This document shows, one piece after another, positions 1 through 6,445 of a DNA stretch of 6,840 nt. The notes beneath the pieces were generated by a model. It did no database searches. It was not told the DNA's origin and was given only the letters and a program-made list of their open reading frames with translations. The stretch covers positions 1 to 6,840 of the forward strand of contig JBMYQA010000308.1 of NCBI GenBank assembly GCA_049600855.1. The letters are read 5' to 3'. Each line of letters begins with the position of its first letter. Position 1 is the first letter of the stretch. Both the position numbers and the translations under genes were made by a program. This DNA comes from JBMYQA01 sp049600855. Its GTDB lineage: Bacteria > Bacteroidota > Bacteroidia > Cytophagales > Flammeovirgaceae.

Positions 1-64
1 TCTCTTGAGGGATCTTCTCCAATTTTAAAATTTGGGTCTTTATTATGGAAAGTACAATTTTCAT
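1..64 (-). CDS. Possible start of a downstream minus-strand gene (partial, doubtful)
   Basis: An ATG at 64-62 on the minus strand, 12 bp after the serine hydrolase stop, opens a frame that reads without a stop to the window edge (21 codons, beginning MKIVLSIIK). The same frame is also open back to the hydrolase stop codon. No terminator-like hairpin lies between them, so a co-transcribed next gene is possible. The stretch is too short to identify, plus-strand frame 1 is also open here (to position 87), and there is no domain evidence. I list it only so that positions 1-76 are accounted for. Confidence 0.2.
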   Translation of the reverse strand, partial: MKIVLSIIKTQILKLEKIPQE

Positions 65-76
65 CACTTCAGGTAT

Positions 77-1198
77 TTAGGGGTTAAATGCGCCAAACAA
101 TGCCATAGAAGCCGTTTCCGATTCGGTTTGGAAAGCATTATTTGATATGGAGACTACCGCTTTTTGTTGTACAGGATCAATCATGATAAATGACGAAAAG
201 CCGCCTGTGCCTCCATTGTGGAAATATAAGGTTTTAGTTCCTTTTTTGATGAGAAACCAAGCCATCCCAACCTCAGTTTGTTCATTTAATACAAATGAAG
301 ATTTTTTGGTTTGCTTAAATACAGTCGCTTTATCGCCTTCATAAGTAGCCATTTGGACTTTCGCATAAGTAGCCATATCTTCAATCGTAGCAATTAATGC
401 TCCTGCTGCTTTAAAGTTGGCTAAATCCCAATGAGAACCTTCTTTGCCATTCGGGTCATAAGGTGCCACCATTTTTGATTTTTCTTGTGCGTTGAGCGTA
501 ATTTTAGTTTTCGTTAAGCCTACGGGTTTCAGAATGTGTGCTGTGAGCAACTGCTCATAAGACTTTCCACTATGACGTTCCAAGATCAATCCGACTAAGG
601 CAAAACCCAAATTAGAATATTCCATTTTGGTTCCTGGCTCACCACTTAACTCAATTTTAGCAAGATTCGCATAGATATCATCTTCCGTGTAATGAACATA
701 GGGATTATTCGGATTCCATCCCTTGGTAATATCACTTGGTAGCCGGGGCAATCCTGAAGTATGATTGAGCAAATGTTTCAACTGCATTTTAACGCCATTC
801 TTCGCCAACTCCTTTACCGATTCTGGCAAAAAATCATTCACTGCACTACTCAAGTCAATTGTGTGTTGCTGAAAATAGTCCAAAGCTAAAGCTGCTGTGA
901 AGGTCTTAGTAATCGAACCGATTTCGTATAAACTTTCAAGATTGGGCAATTTGCCTGAGCCTTTGATCGCCTCTCCATAATGGTAATAGCTCGTTTTGTT
1001 CCCATCTATTACCGCTAAGCTCATCCCAATGTGTTGGCGTTTCTCCATAAACGGTCGGATGTGCTGGTCAACTAAAGAATCTGTCGAACTCTCCAAGGGG
1101 TTTGAACTCAAAAGCTTCTTGGAGCCTGTCCCTTCTTTTTCACAAGATGCTGCGATATTCAACAGGCAAAAGATAAATAAAATAGCCAGTTTTTTCAT
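77..1198 (-). CDS. Serine hydrolase lipoprotein, class C beta-lactamase / PBP4*-like family
   Basis: A 373-residue protein with a lipoprotein signal (MKKLAILFIF..., lipobox AASC, lipidated Cys19), so probably membrane-anchored and facing the periplasm or surface. The class C beta-lactamase fold shows its three active-site elements in order: SITK at 95-98 (nucleophile Ser95, general base Lys98), YSN at 194-196, and HNGGTGG at 327-333, the family's replacement for the KTG triad. The segment HLLNHTSGLP at 142-151 is another family hallmark. Length is normal for a single-domain member. Members include D-amino-acid peptidases, esterases and beta-lactamases; the HxGxTGG form and the lack of an AmpC-like context argue against a dedicated resistance enzyme, so the substrate is open (peptidoglycan peptides or esters are candidates). 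The start at 1198 gives an immediate signal peptide. It follows the kelch gene in the same direction after 208 bp and may have its own promoter there. Confidence 0.93.
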   Translation of the reverse strand: MKKLAILFIFCLLNIAASCEKEGTGSKKLLSSNPLESSTDSLVDQHIRPFMEKRQHIGMSLAVIDGNKTSYYHYGEAIKGSGKLPNLESLYEIGSITKTFTAALALDYFQQHTIDLSSAVNDFLPESVKELAKNGVKMQLKHLLNHTSGLPRLPSDITKGWNPNNPYVHYTEDDIYANLAKIELSGEPGTKMEYSNLGFALVGLILERHSGKSYEQLLTAHILKPVGLTKTKITLNAQEKSKMVAPYDPNGKEGSHWDLANFKAAGALIATIEDMATYAKVQMATYEGDKATVFKQTKKSSFVLNEQTEVGMAWFLIKKGTKTLYFHNGGTGGFSSFIMIDPVQQKAVVSISNNAFQTESETASMALFGAFNP

Positions 1199-1232
1199 GA
1201 TGCAAGGTAATGTAAGTCAATAAGTTAATTTG

Positions 1233-1267
1233 AATGAATGCCAATACCTGTTCAAGTATTGGTCATT
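1233..1267. repeat. Imperfect inverted repeat upstream of serine hydrolase
   Basis: Arms CCAATAC (1241-1247) and GTATTGG (1256-1262) are perfect complements around an 8-nt centre that itself pairs TG/CA. Outside them AATGA (1233-1237) and TCATT (1263-1267) also pair if ATG at 1238-1240 is bulged. It lies 43-64 bp (core arms) upstream of the hydrolase start. No T-tract follows on either strand, so it fits an operator or leader hairpin better than an intrinsic terminator. Its function is inferred only. Confidence 0.5.
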
Positions 1268-1313
1268 TATTGCTTACAAAACTGCTTTCAGTAAATCAAA
1301 GAACGAAATTTGG

Positions 1314-1346
1314 TTGATTAGCGGTTAGCGTTTATTGATTAGTGGT
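1314..1346 (-). promoter_or_regulatory. Pair of direct repeats, LytTR-type binding-site geometry
   Basis: Plus-strand copies TTGATTAGCGGT (1314-1325) and TTGATTAGTGGT (1335-1346) match at 11 of 12 bases with a 21-bp period. Read on the minus strand, toward the serine hydrolase, the cores are ACCACTAAT and ACCGCTAAT: 9-bp elements with a 12-bp spacer. This is the spacing of LytTR regulator sites such as AgrA's, and ACCGCTAAT fits 8 of 9 positions of the AgrA-type consensus WMMGTTNRK as I recall it. A related AACGCTAAC overlaps between them. The sequence repeat is directly seen; regulator binding is inference. Confidence 0.35.
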
Positions 1347-1406
1347 ATGATGTTGCTCGCTGTAGCAAGTTACAACTAGCTCGATTGATTGCGTCATTAC
1401 CATTCA

Positions 1407-2414
1407 TTAATCGTCTTCATTAAAATCTTCATTTGGCACAAACTCCCACATATCGTCAAAGCGAATGGTACCATTACGACCTGTAGTGAGGTACGCACGA
1501 TTACCTAAAGCAAAACCTACGGCATCTGAACGCGAGGCAGCTGCTTCTTCTGTAAGATCCGTTTTTTCTGTCCAAATATCATTCACGGGATCATATTCCC
1601 AGAAATTGCCTAAATGATTAAAGTTGGTGCCCAGCCCGATATAGCCAAAGCCATTTAAGGTAAATGCCACCCCACTACTTCGATCTACTTCATAATCGTC
1701 ATCGTCATCAATATCTAACTTTTGCGTCCAACCTGTATTCGGATCAAACTCCCAAAAATCCATTACAAATACCCCATTATTGGTTCCTGTACCGATGTAC
1801 GCTTTTCCATCAATTACAAAAGCAACCGCTTCCTCACGTTTAGAACCCGGAATACTTACAATTTGTGCCCACTCATTAGTGGCTGGATCATATTGCCAAA
1901 AATCTTTCAAAAAGTTACCATCGTAACCTGTACCCACATAGCCTAAATTATTAATGCCAAATGCTACTGCACTGTAGCGGGCTGTACCTCCAAAGTCTGC
2001 GATTTGAGTCCACGTGTCAGTTGCTGGATCGTATTCCCAAAAATCACTGAGTTCATCAGAACCATCATAGCCCGTCCCTACATAGCCCTTAGTGCCGATG
2101 GCAAAAGCAACCCCATTGGTTCGCGCTACTCCCGGAAAGTTGGCAATACGCTTCCAAAAGTTTAAGTCAGGATCGTATTCCCAAAAATCACTTAAATAAT
2201 CATCGCCATCGTAACCCAAGCCCACATAAGCTTTCCCATTGATTTCGAAATTCACTGCTCCAGAGCGTGCAACACCCTCAAAGTCAGATCGCTTTACATA
2301 GTTTCCAATCACACTATCATCATCTGAATCATCGGAGCATCCGATTAAGAAAAGGGCTGATAAGCACAAACTCATCTGAATCACCATTCTTAATGAATTC
2401 ACAAACTTTATCAT
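1407..2414 (-). CDS. Kelch-repeat beta-propeller lipoprotein, probably surface-exposed
   Basis: A 335-residue lipoprotein: hydrophobic signal with lipobox LIGC and lipidated Cys26, followed at once by SDDSDDDS. Acid-rich residues right after the cysteine match the lipoprotein export signal that sends Bacteroidota lipoproteins to the cell surface. The rest is six kelch-like repeats of about 47-51 residues, each with a conserved R-x-x-(A/G)V-x-F near its start, GYVGTGYDG-like turns and a FWEYDP-like end: F/M at 77, 125, 172, 220, 271 and 322. Six units suggest a closed six-bladed propeller of the kelch/galactose-oxidase-like type. The copper ligands of true galactose oxidase are not evident, so a binding rather than catalytic role is likelier. 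Between blades 4 and 5 lies an acidic insertion (DIDDDDD, 234-240), and the tail is also acidic. It sits 19 bp behind the DUF4270-like gene, probably in one transcript. The ligand is unknown. Confidence 0.88.
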   Translation of the reverse strand: MIKFVNSLRMVIQMSLCLSALFLIGCSDDSDDDSVIGNYVKRSDFEGVARSGAVNFEINGKAYVGLGYDGDDYLSDFWEYDPDLNFWKRIANFPGVARTNGVAFAIGTKGYVGTGYDGSDELSDFWEYDPATDTWTQIADFGGTARYSAVAFGINNLGYVGTGYDGNFLKDFWQYDPATNEWAQIVSIPGSKREEAVAFVIDGKAYIGTGTNNGVFVMDFWEFDPNTGWTQKLDIDDDDDYEVDRSSGVAFTLNGFGYIGLGTNFNHLGNFWEYDPVNDIWTEKTDLTEEAAASRSDAVGFALGNRAYLTTGRNGTIRFDDMWEFVPNEDFNEDD

Positions 2415-2433
2415 AGTCGTTATTTTTTTTGAT

Positions 2434-3723
2434 TTATTGAACTTTGATGTAATAAACTAAAAGCCTCATTTCTTTTTCTGCCTGAGTATCACCAACATAA
2501 AGGCGATCAAGGCTGAGGCTTGCACTCGTGCTGCCAATTTCAAAAAGCAAGGCATTTTCATTGTTAGCCACTTCGGAGAGTTGCTTTTCTACAAAGGCAG
2601 TAATATCTGTTTGGTAATAGGTTTCGCGATTAAACTCATCATCTATCTTTAGGGTAGTAAAATCACCCCAATACGTGAGAATCTCGTTTCGGTGGTTGAC
2701 TTCAAACATGGAAATATTAGTGGGTAAGTCTACATTAGTACTTTCCTGATCGGCAGTGGGGCGGAATTGCAGGTAAGCTCTAGACACAATTAAACTCTCC
2801 GTTTCCCTTAATCGTGTCAGATAGGGTACTTCTACGCGTAGCGCTAACCCTACACCACTTTGAATATACGCTTCCTGATCGGTGAATGTAGCGTTTAAAT
2901 GCTCACGCTGCGTCAGTAGAGTAGCCAGCTTTGTGCCCGAACGGTCACTTGCTACTTCGGTAAAATGTGTATTCCCTAAGGGCAAATCAAACGTATATTC
3001 CTCTACTTCTAGCTCACGTTCGACGTGATAATACACCCGTAACTTTGAAGAGGTCGAAAACCCTAAAATGGCTGCGTTATCATTTTCTGCGGGTACTAAT
3101 ACCAAACCTGTAAATTGATCAATGTAGTCGTTCAGCTCACCTTGTTCCATGAATGCGAATAAATCTTGCCCCATCTCATCGGGCAAACGCATTTCAATGG
3201 AATCATCCTTTAAAGGTTGTGGTGAGAAGCTTAAATGAGCCAATGCAGCAGCTTCGTAAGGAAATTTACTGGTGTTGTATAGCGCATTGTCATCATCCAG
3301 TTCAATGGTTTCTGATGCTAAATGAATGGCAATGGTTTGTGTAGTTAACGTATCGTAAATGGAATAACCTGTATAATCTAGCACAATGCTTAGGGAGTCA
3401 AAGACTGCATCATCCTCTAAATTTGGATCATTTTGAATTAAACCTGTAAAGTTTACCTCCCCTGGCCTAAAATAGCCCTTCGCCCTTACTGTCCCCAACT
3501 TCTGATCTTGATGCCTTCCGACTAATACATTTCCACCATTATGTGTGGTGACAGAATCAAAAAGCACTGTAGAAACAGCCAAGGTAAGGGTATCAATGCT
3601 ACTCACTTCAAAATCTTCCTGATTAAAAAAATTGAGTCCAACCTCTCCCCCTTCATTACACGATAAGTTTATCACGATCAATATGATGAGATAAGTACAT
3701 TTCCGAATCATAGCTTTATCCAT
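2434..3723 (-). CDS. DUF4270-like lipoprotein of unknown function
   Basis: A 429-residue predicted lipoprotein: basic start, hydrophobic stretch at 11-20, then NLSC with probable lipid-carrying Cys22. The N-terminal third carries the pattern I associate with DUF4270: a VSSIDTLTL segment at about 40-48, TVLFDSVTT at 52-60, VLVGRHQDQKLGTVRAKGYF at 66-85. The remainder reads as alternating beta-strand sequence, without recognisable catalytic motifs. DUF4270 is a Bacteroidota envelope family with no established biochemical role. Two starts are possible: ATG at 3723 (MDKAMIRK...) or ATG at 3711 (MIRKCTYL...). The second gives a more usual signal-peptide start and a more realistic leader if the candidate promoter at 3734-3741 is used. 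It is the first gene of a probable two-gene unit with the kelch lipoprotein, and is divergent from the outer-membrane protein gene. Confidence 0.8.
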   Translation of the reverse strand: MDKAMIRKCTYLIILIVINLSCNEGGEVGLNFFNQEDFEVSSIDTLTLAVSTVLFDSVTTHNGGNVLVGRHQDQKLGTVRAKGYFRPGEVNFTGLIQNDPNLEDDAVFDSLSIVLDYTGYSIYDTLTTQTIAIHLASETIELDDDNALYNTSKFPYEAAALAHLSFSPQPLKDDSIEMRLPDEMGQDLFAFMEQGELNDYIDQFTGLVLVPAENDNAAILGFSTSSKLRVYYHVERELEVEEYTFDLPLGNTHFTEVASDRSGTKLATLLTQREHLNATFTDQEAYIQSGVGLALRVEVPYLTRLRETESLIVSRAYLQFRPTADQESTNVDLPTNISMFEVNHRNEILTYWGDFTTLKIDDEFNRETYYQTDITAFVEKQLSEVANNENALLFEIGSTSASLSLDRLYVGDTQAEKEMRLLVYYIKVQ

Positions 3724-3724
3724 T

Positions 3725-3751
3725 TTTCTGAATCAAAAGTATTTTCAGAAA
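3725..3751. repeat. Inverted repeat flanking the candidate promoter of the DUF4270-like gene
   Basis: Perfect 8-bp arms, TTTCTGAA (3725-3732) and TTCAGAAA (3744-3751), enclose 11 bp that contain the candidate -7 element. One arm ends one base from the ATG at 3723. The placement suits an operator dyad; as RNA it could only form if transcription began upstream. The region is AT-rich, so chance cannot be ruled out. Confidence 0.5.
3734..3741 (-). promoter_or_regulatory. Candidate Bacteroidota -7 promoter element for the DUF4270/kelch unit
   Basis: The minus strand reads TACTTTTG, an exact match to TAnnTTTG, the -7 consensus of the primary sigma factor in Bacteroidota. Possible -33 partners upstream are CTTG (17-bp spacer) or TTTG (23-bp spacer), both at the edges of the accepted range. 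Ten bases separate the element from the ATG at 3723, implying a nearly leaderless message, or about 17 nt of leader if translation starts at 3711. No mapped transcript is available, so this is a motif-based call. Confidence 0.4.
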
Positions 3752-3753
3752 GC

Positions 3754-3790
3754 AAAATCAAGAACAAAGCTCTACAGAAGCCTTGATTTT
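3754..3790. repeat. 9-bp perfect inverted repeat in the divergent control region
   Basis: AAAATCAAG (3754-3762) and CTTGATTTT (3782-3790) are perfect complements separated by 19 bp. The A-rich and T-rich outer ends resemble a bidirectional terminator, but the 19-nt loop and the position upstream of two divergent genes fit a dyad binding site equally well. It overlaps the region where the -33 element of the minus-strand promoter would lie. Confidence 0.45.
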
Positions 3791-3949
3791 ATAGATGAAT
3801 CGGAGCGTTTACGCGATAAATACTAAGCTGAGCGGCTAAAAACAGCTCATCGAGCAAATTAAGGGGTTCGTATGGCAGATTAAGCTGTATTTCTGGATTG
3901 GTGGTAAAACCTGTTTTCAAACCATACTTTCATCGACGTAACGAAATTT

Positions 3950-5245
3950 ATGACAATGAAAGTTTTAATGCATATACACCTAAAGCCATGCTACATTACT
4001 CGTATGACAGGATGTATCAACGTTGTGCTTGGGCTCTATTTTTTCCTTTTATATATTCCCCAAACTCAAGCCCAAAACGCTTTTGGCTCTCCTTATTCTG
4101 TATTTGGAATCGGTGATTTAAAATCTACCGGGTTTACACAAAATAGCGCGATGGGAGGAACAGGCATTGGTTTACGACCGATAACTTATGTAAATCCCAC
4201 CAATCCTGCGGCTTACACAGCCGTGGGATATCCACTAACCAGTATTTTTGATATTGGATTTAACGTATCCGCTTTAAGATTAGAAAATAGCCGTGTAACC
4301 GAAAATATACGCGATGGATCACTTTCTCATTTATCACTTTGGTTTCGGTATTCTCCAAAAGCGGCAGGCATGGTAGGTTTGGTTCCTTACTCTGATATTG
4401 GCTATAACCTTTCTACGGTTGAGCCATTAGTAGGCACAGCCAATAGTTATCAACTCACACGGAGCGGCCAAGGGGGGTTAAATAAGTTTTATTTTGGCAA
4501 TGCCTTTCAACTCACCAAAAACTTATCGGTTGGGGCCAATCTCTCCTATATTTTTGGTCAAATTGAACAAGCAGAAACAGTGGTTGATCCTTCGCGAACC
4601 ATTGATGATTTCACCATTGAGCGAGACATTTTCATGCACCAGCTGAATGTTGATATTGGAATTCAATATCAAGCAAAATTAGGCGAAGAAAATACCTTGA
4701 CGATTGGGGCAATTTATGAAAAAAGCGCGGCACTCTCTGAAAGTAGCGAAGGCTTATTCCGCGACCGCACAGATTCTATTTTTTACGAAGAGCTTGCCGT
4801 AGATGAATATGTAATCCCAGCCAAATATGGTTTAGGAATATCTTTTCAAAATAGTCAACTCGCCGTTGCCGCAGACCTTACCCACCAACAATGGTCAAAT
4901 AGCGATTTTGAAAATGACGCTTCTTTACGCAACAGTTCCCGATTTTCACTTGGAGGAGAATTTACTCCAAATGTAGAAAGTTTAGATTATCTCCCACGCA
5001 TTACCTTTCGAGCAGGTGCTTTTTACCAAAGCGCTTACCTCAATGTCAATCAAAAAGACATTGACGAACACGGATTCACCGCAGGCCTGAGTCTCCCTAC
5101 CAGCACCTGGGGAAGCGTTAACATTGGCTATCAATTTTCCCAGCGCGGAACCACATTAAATAATCTCATTAAAGAGACCAACCATCAGTTTTCTGTGGGG
5201 CTCACAGCAAAAAATATCTGGTTCCGAAAGAAAAAGTTCAAGTAG
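3950..5245 (+). CDS. Outer-membrane beta-barrel protein, Bacteroidota family (FadL-like appearance)
   Basis: A 431-residue predicted outer-membrane protein. The hydrophobic core NVVLGLYFFLLYIP (24-37) leads to a TQA/Q signal-peptidase I site near residue 41. Mature sequence begins with GSPYSVFGIGD (46-56), followed by SAMGGTGIGL (66-75), NPTNPAAY (82-89), LVPYSDIGYN (144-153) and a glycine-rich GQGGLNKFYFGNAF (173-186). I recognise this order from a widespread uncharacterised Bacteroidota family often labelled OmpP1/FadL-like. Amphipathic alternating strands continue to the last one, ending ...NIWF, with a basic tail RKKKFK. A substrate cannot be assigned. Start choice is uncertain: ATGs at 3950, 3956, 3968 and 4004 are in frame. 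The 4004 start lacks basic residues before the hydrophobic core, so 3950-3968 is favoured, though this makes an unusually long signal peptide. No Shine-Dalgarno is visible. Confidence 0.85.
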   Translation: MTMKVLMHIHLKPCYITRMTGCINVVLGLYFFLLYIPQTQAQNAFGSPYSVFGIGDLKSTGFTQNSAMGGTGIGLRPITYVNPTNPAAYTAVGYPLTSIFDIGFNVSALRLENSRVTENIRDGSLSHLSLWFRYSPKAAGMVGLVPYSDIGYNLSTVEPLVGTANSYQLTRSGQGGLNKFYFGNAFQLTKNLSVGANLSYIFGQIEQAETVVDPSRTIDDFTIERDIFMHQLNVDIGIQYQAKLGEENTLTIGAIYEKSAALSESSEGLFRDRTDSIFYEELAVDEYVIPAKYGLGISFQNSQLAVAADLTHQQWSNSDFENDASLRNSSRFSLGGEFTPNVESLDYLPRITFRAGAFYQSAYLNVNQKDIDEHGFTAGLSLPTSTWGSVNIGYQFSQRGTTLNNLIKETNHQFSVGLTAKNIWFRKKKFK

Positions 5246-5308
5246 GAAATCGTGAACAACTCCTAAATATGAACTCGATATGTTATAATCTCTTAAAATC
5301 AGATGTAT

Positions 5309-5359
5309 GGTTGCAGCACTTGTGAGGAGTCTGCAGTATTTGCATCAGAACAAGCAACC
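5309..5359 (+). promoter_or_regulatory. Possible leader stem upstream of the histidine kinase
   Basis: GGTTGC (5309-5314) pairs with GCAACC (5354-5359), and just inside TTGT (5320-5323) pairs with ACAA (5350-5353), leaving AGCAC bulged on the left side. The right side ends two bases before the kinase ATG, so a folded leader could affect ribosome access. An imperfect -7-like TATGGTTG (5306-5313, one mismatch) overlaps the left arm; if it is the promoter the stem would not be fully transcribed. Weak evidence. Confidence 0.25.
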
Positions 5360-5361
5360 TT

Positions 5362-6444
5362 ATGGAACTCCCACTCAAATTTGCAACAAATCATAACACT
5401 TGGGCAAAAAACAGCTTTCATGGCTTAATCTGTTTGCTCTTGCTTGTTCATCCCTACTTATTTACGTGGGATATGCAAAAGTTTATATCGCCTTTTATAG
5501 CCATTCAGCAATGGAATACGATTCTCATCATTATTCCCATATACTTAATCAATGTTTGGGTTTTGGTACCTCAGCTCATGGCGCGAAGGAAGTTAAGTAA
5601 CTATGTCATCAACATCCTGATTGCTATTACGTTAGCTTATGTGGTGGGCAAGGTATTAAATCAACTCATGATCGAGAAAGAACAGCTCAGTTTTGCACTT
5701 TATACAGGAGGGAAAGCCCACATCATCAACCGTCCTCCTCCGTTTAGATTTGTGATGATGGTATTGTTTATGGCGATTGCGGTGGGAACAGGCTTTGAAC
5801 TCATTCAAGATTGGAGCAAACAAGAGCGGGAAAAAGAATCGTTAGCTAAGGAAAAAGTTGTTTCTGAATTGTCGTACCTAAAATCACAAATTAATCCTCA
5901 TTTCTTATTCAACTCCCTAAACAGCATCTACTACTTGGCTTCGCTACGTTCGGAAGATACGCAAAAAGCGGTGTTGATGCTTTCTGATTTAATGCGCTAT
6001 GTGCTTTATGAATCGGCTACCAATAAAATTGAGCTAAATAAAGAAATTGGCTACTTAGAAAATTACATTGAACTTCAAAAACTCCGAATATCAACTAAGA
6101 AAAATGTTACGGTTCACTTTTCTAAACATGGTGAATTCCATCCGTATTCCATTGAACCTTTATTAATTATTCCCTTTGTGGAAAATGCATTTAAGCATGG
6201 GATTTCCTATAAATTTCCTTCCTACATTATTATCAACTTAATTGTAGAACAGAATGAATTGAAGGTAACGGTAGCTAACTCTAAACATCCAATGCAACAT
6301 GTAAAACCAACTAAAGAACAAGGAGGAATCGGTTTGCCAAATGTCCAAAAACGTTTACACCTACTTTATCCGAAAAAGCACCAACTTCACATCAGCGATC
6401 AGGCGGATGAATATAAAATTGAATTAACTCTAAAACTACGGTAA
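5362..6444 (+). CDS. Sensor histidine kinase, LytS-type (His_kinase family)
   Basis: A 360-residue inner-membrane sensor kinase, the input half of a two-component system. Four hydrophobic segments at about 20-36, 53-71, 80-99 and 129-148 form a compact membrane sensor with no large extracytoplasmic domain. A charged helix (150-172, rich in E and K) connects to the H-box QINPHFLFNS, where His180 is the predicted phosphorylation site. The ATPase part follows with the N-box IPFVENAFKHG (270-280, Asn275) and the G-box GGIGLPNVQKRL (321-332); the DNG-type box is reduced to VANS (304-307), as is common in this family. Length is normal for Bacteroidota members. The response regulator begins one base after the stop codon, so the two are almost certainly co-transcribed and translationally linked. 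The signal sensed cannot be read from the sequence. Confidence 0.95.
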   Translation: MELPLKFATNHNTWAKNSFHGLICLLLLVHPYLFTWDMQKFISPFIAIQQWNTILIIIPIYLINVWVLVPQLMARRKLSNYVINILIAITLAYVVGKVLNQLMIEKEQLSFALYTGGKAHIINRPPPFRFVMMVLFMAIAVGTGFELIQDWSKQEREKESLAKEKVVSELSYLKSQINPHFLFNSLNSIYYLASLRSEDTQKAVLMLSDLMRYVLYESATNKIELNKEIGYLENYIELQKLRISTKKNVTVHFSKHGEFHPYSIEPLLIIPFVENAFKHGISYKFPSYIIINLIVEQNELKVTVANSKHPMQHVKPTKEQGGIGLPNVQKRLHLLYPKKHQLHISDQADEYKIELTLKLR

Positions 6445-6445
6445 A

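Noticed and set aside
147..344. Plus-strand open frame opposite the serine hydrolase
   Set aside because: It lies antisense inside a gene with intact catalytic motifs, and its translation has no recognisable domain or signal. The same applies to 996-1223, 1722-1946 and 3153-3344.
77..1198. Serine hydrolase as a beta-lactam resistance gene
   Set aside because: The fold is shared by many peptidases and esterases; the HNGGTGG third motif and absence of resistance or mobile context do not support a resistance call.
1353..1368. TTGCT/AGCAA hairpin as a terminator after the kelch gene
   Set aside because: The stem is only 5 bp and no T-tract follows on the minus strand.
1407..2414. Kelch DNA repeats as a tandem-repeat array or mobile element
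   Set aside because: The periodicity of about 141-153 bp is fully explained by the six protein blades, and copies have diverged at synonymous sites.
3898..4116. Plus-strand open frame overlapping the start of the outer-membrane protein
   Set aside because: The overlapping +2 frame encodes the signal peptide and conserved family motifs; this frame has neither.
5284..5289. Perfect TATAAT as a promoter for the histidine kinase
   Set aside because: Bacteroidota primary sigma factors use TAnnTTTG rather than TATAAT, and no suitable -35 is found 16-18 bp upstream.
5400..5600. Open frame inside the histidine kinase
   Set aside because: It is an out-of-frame shadow of the kinase's membrane segments.
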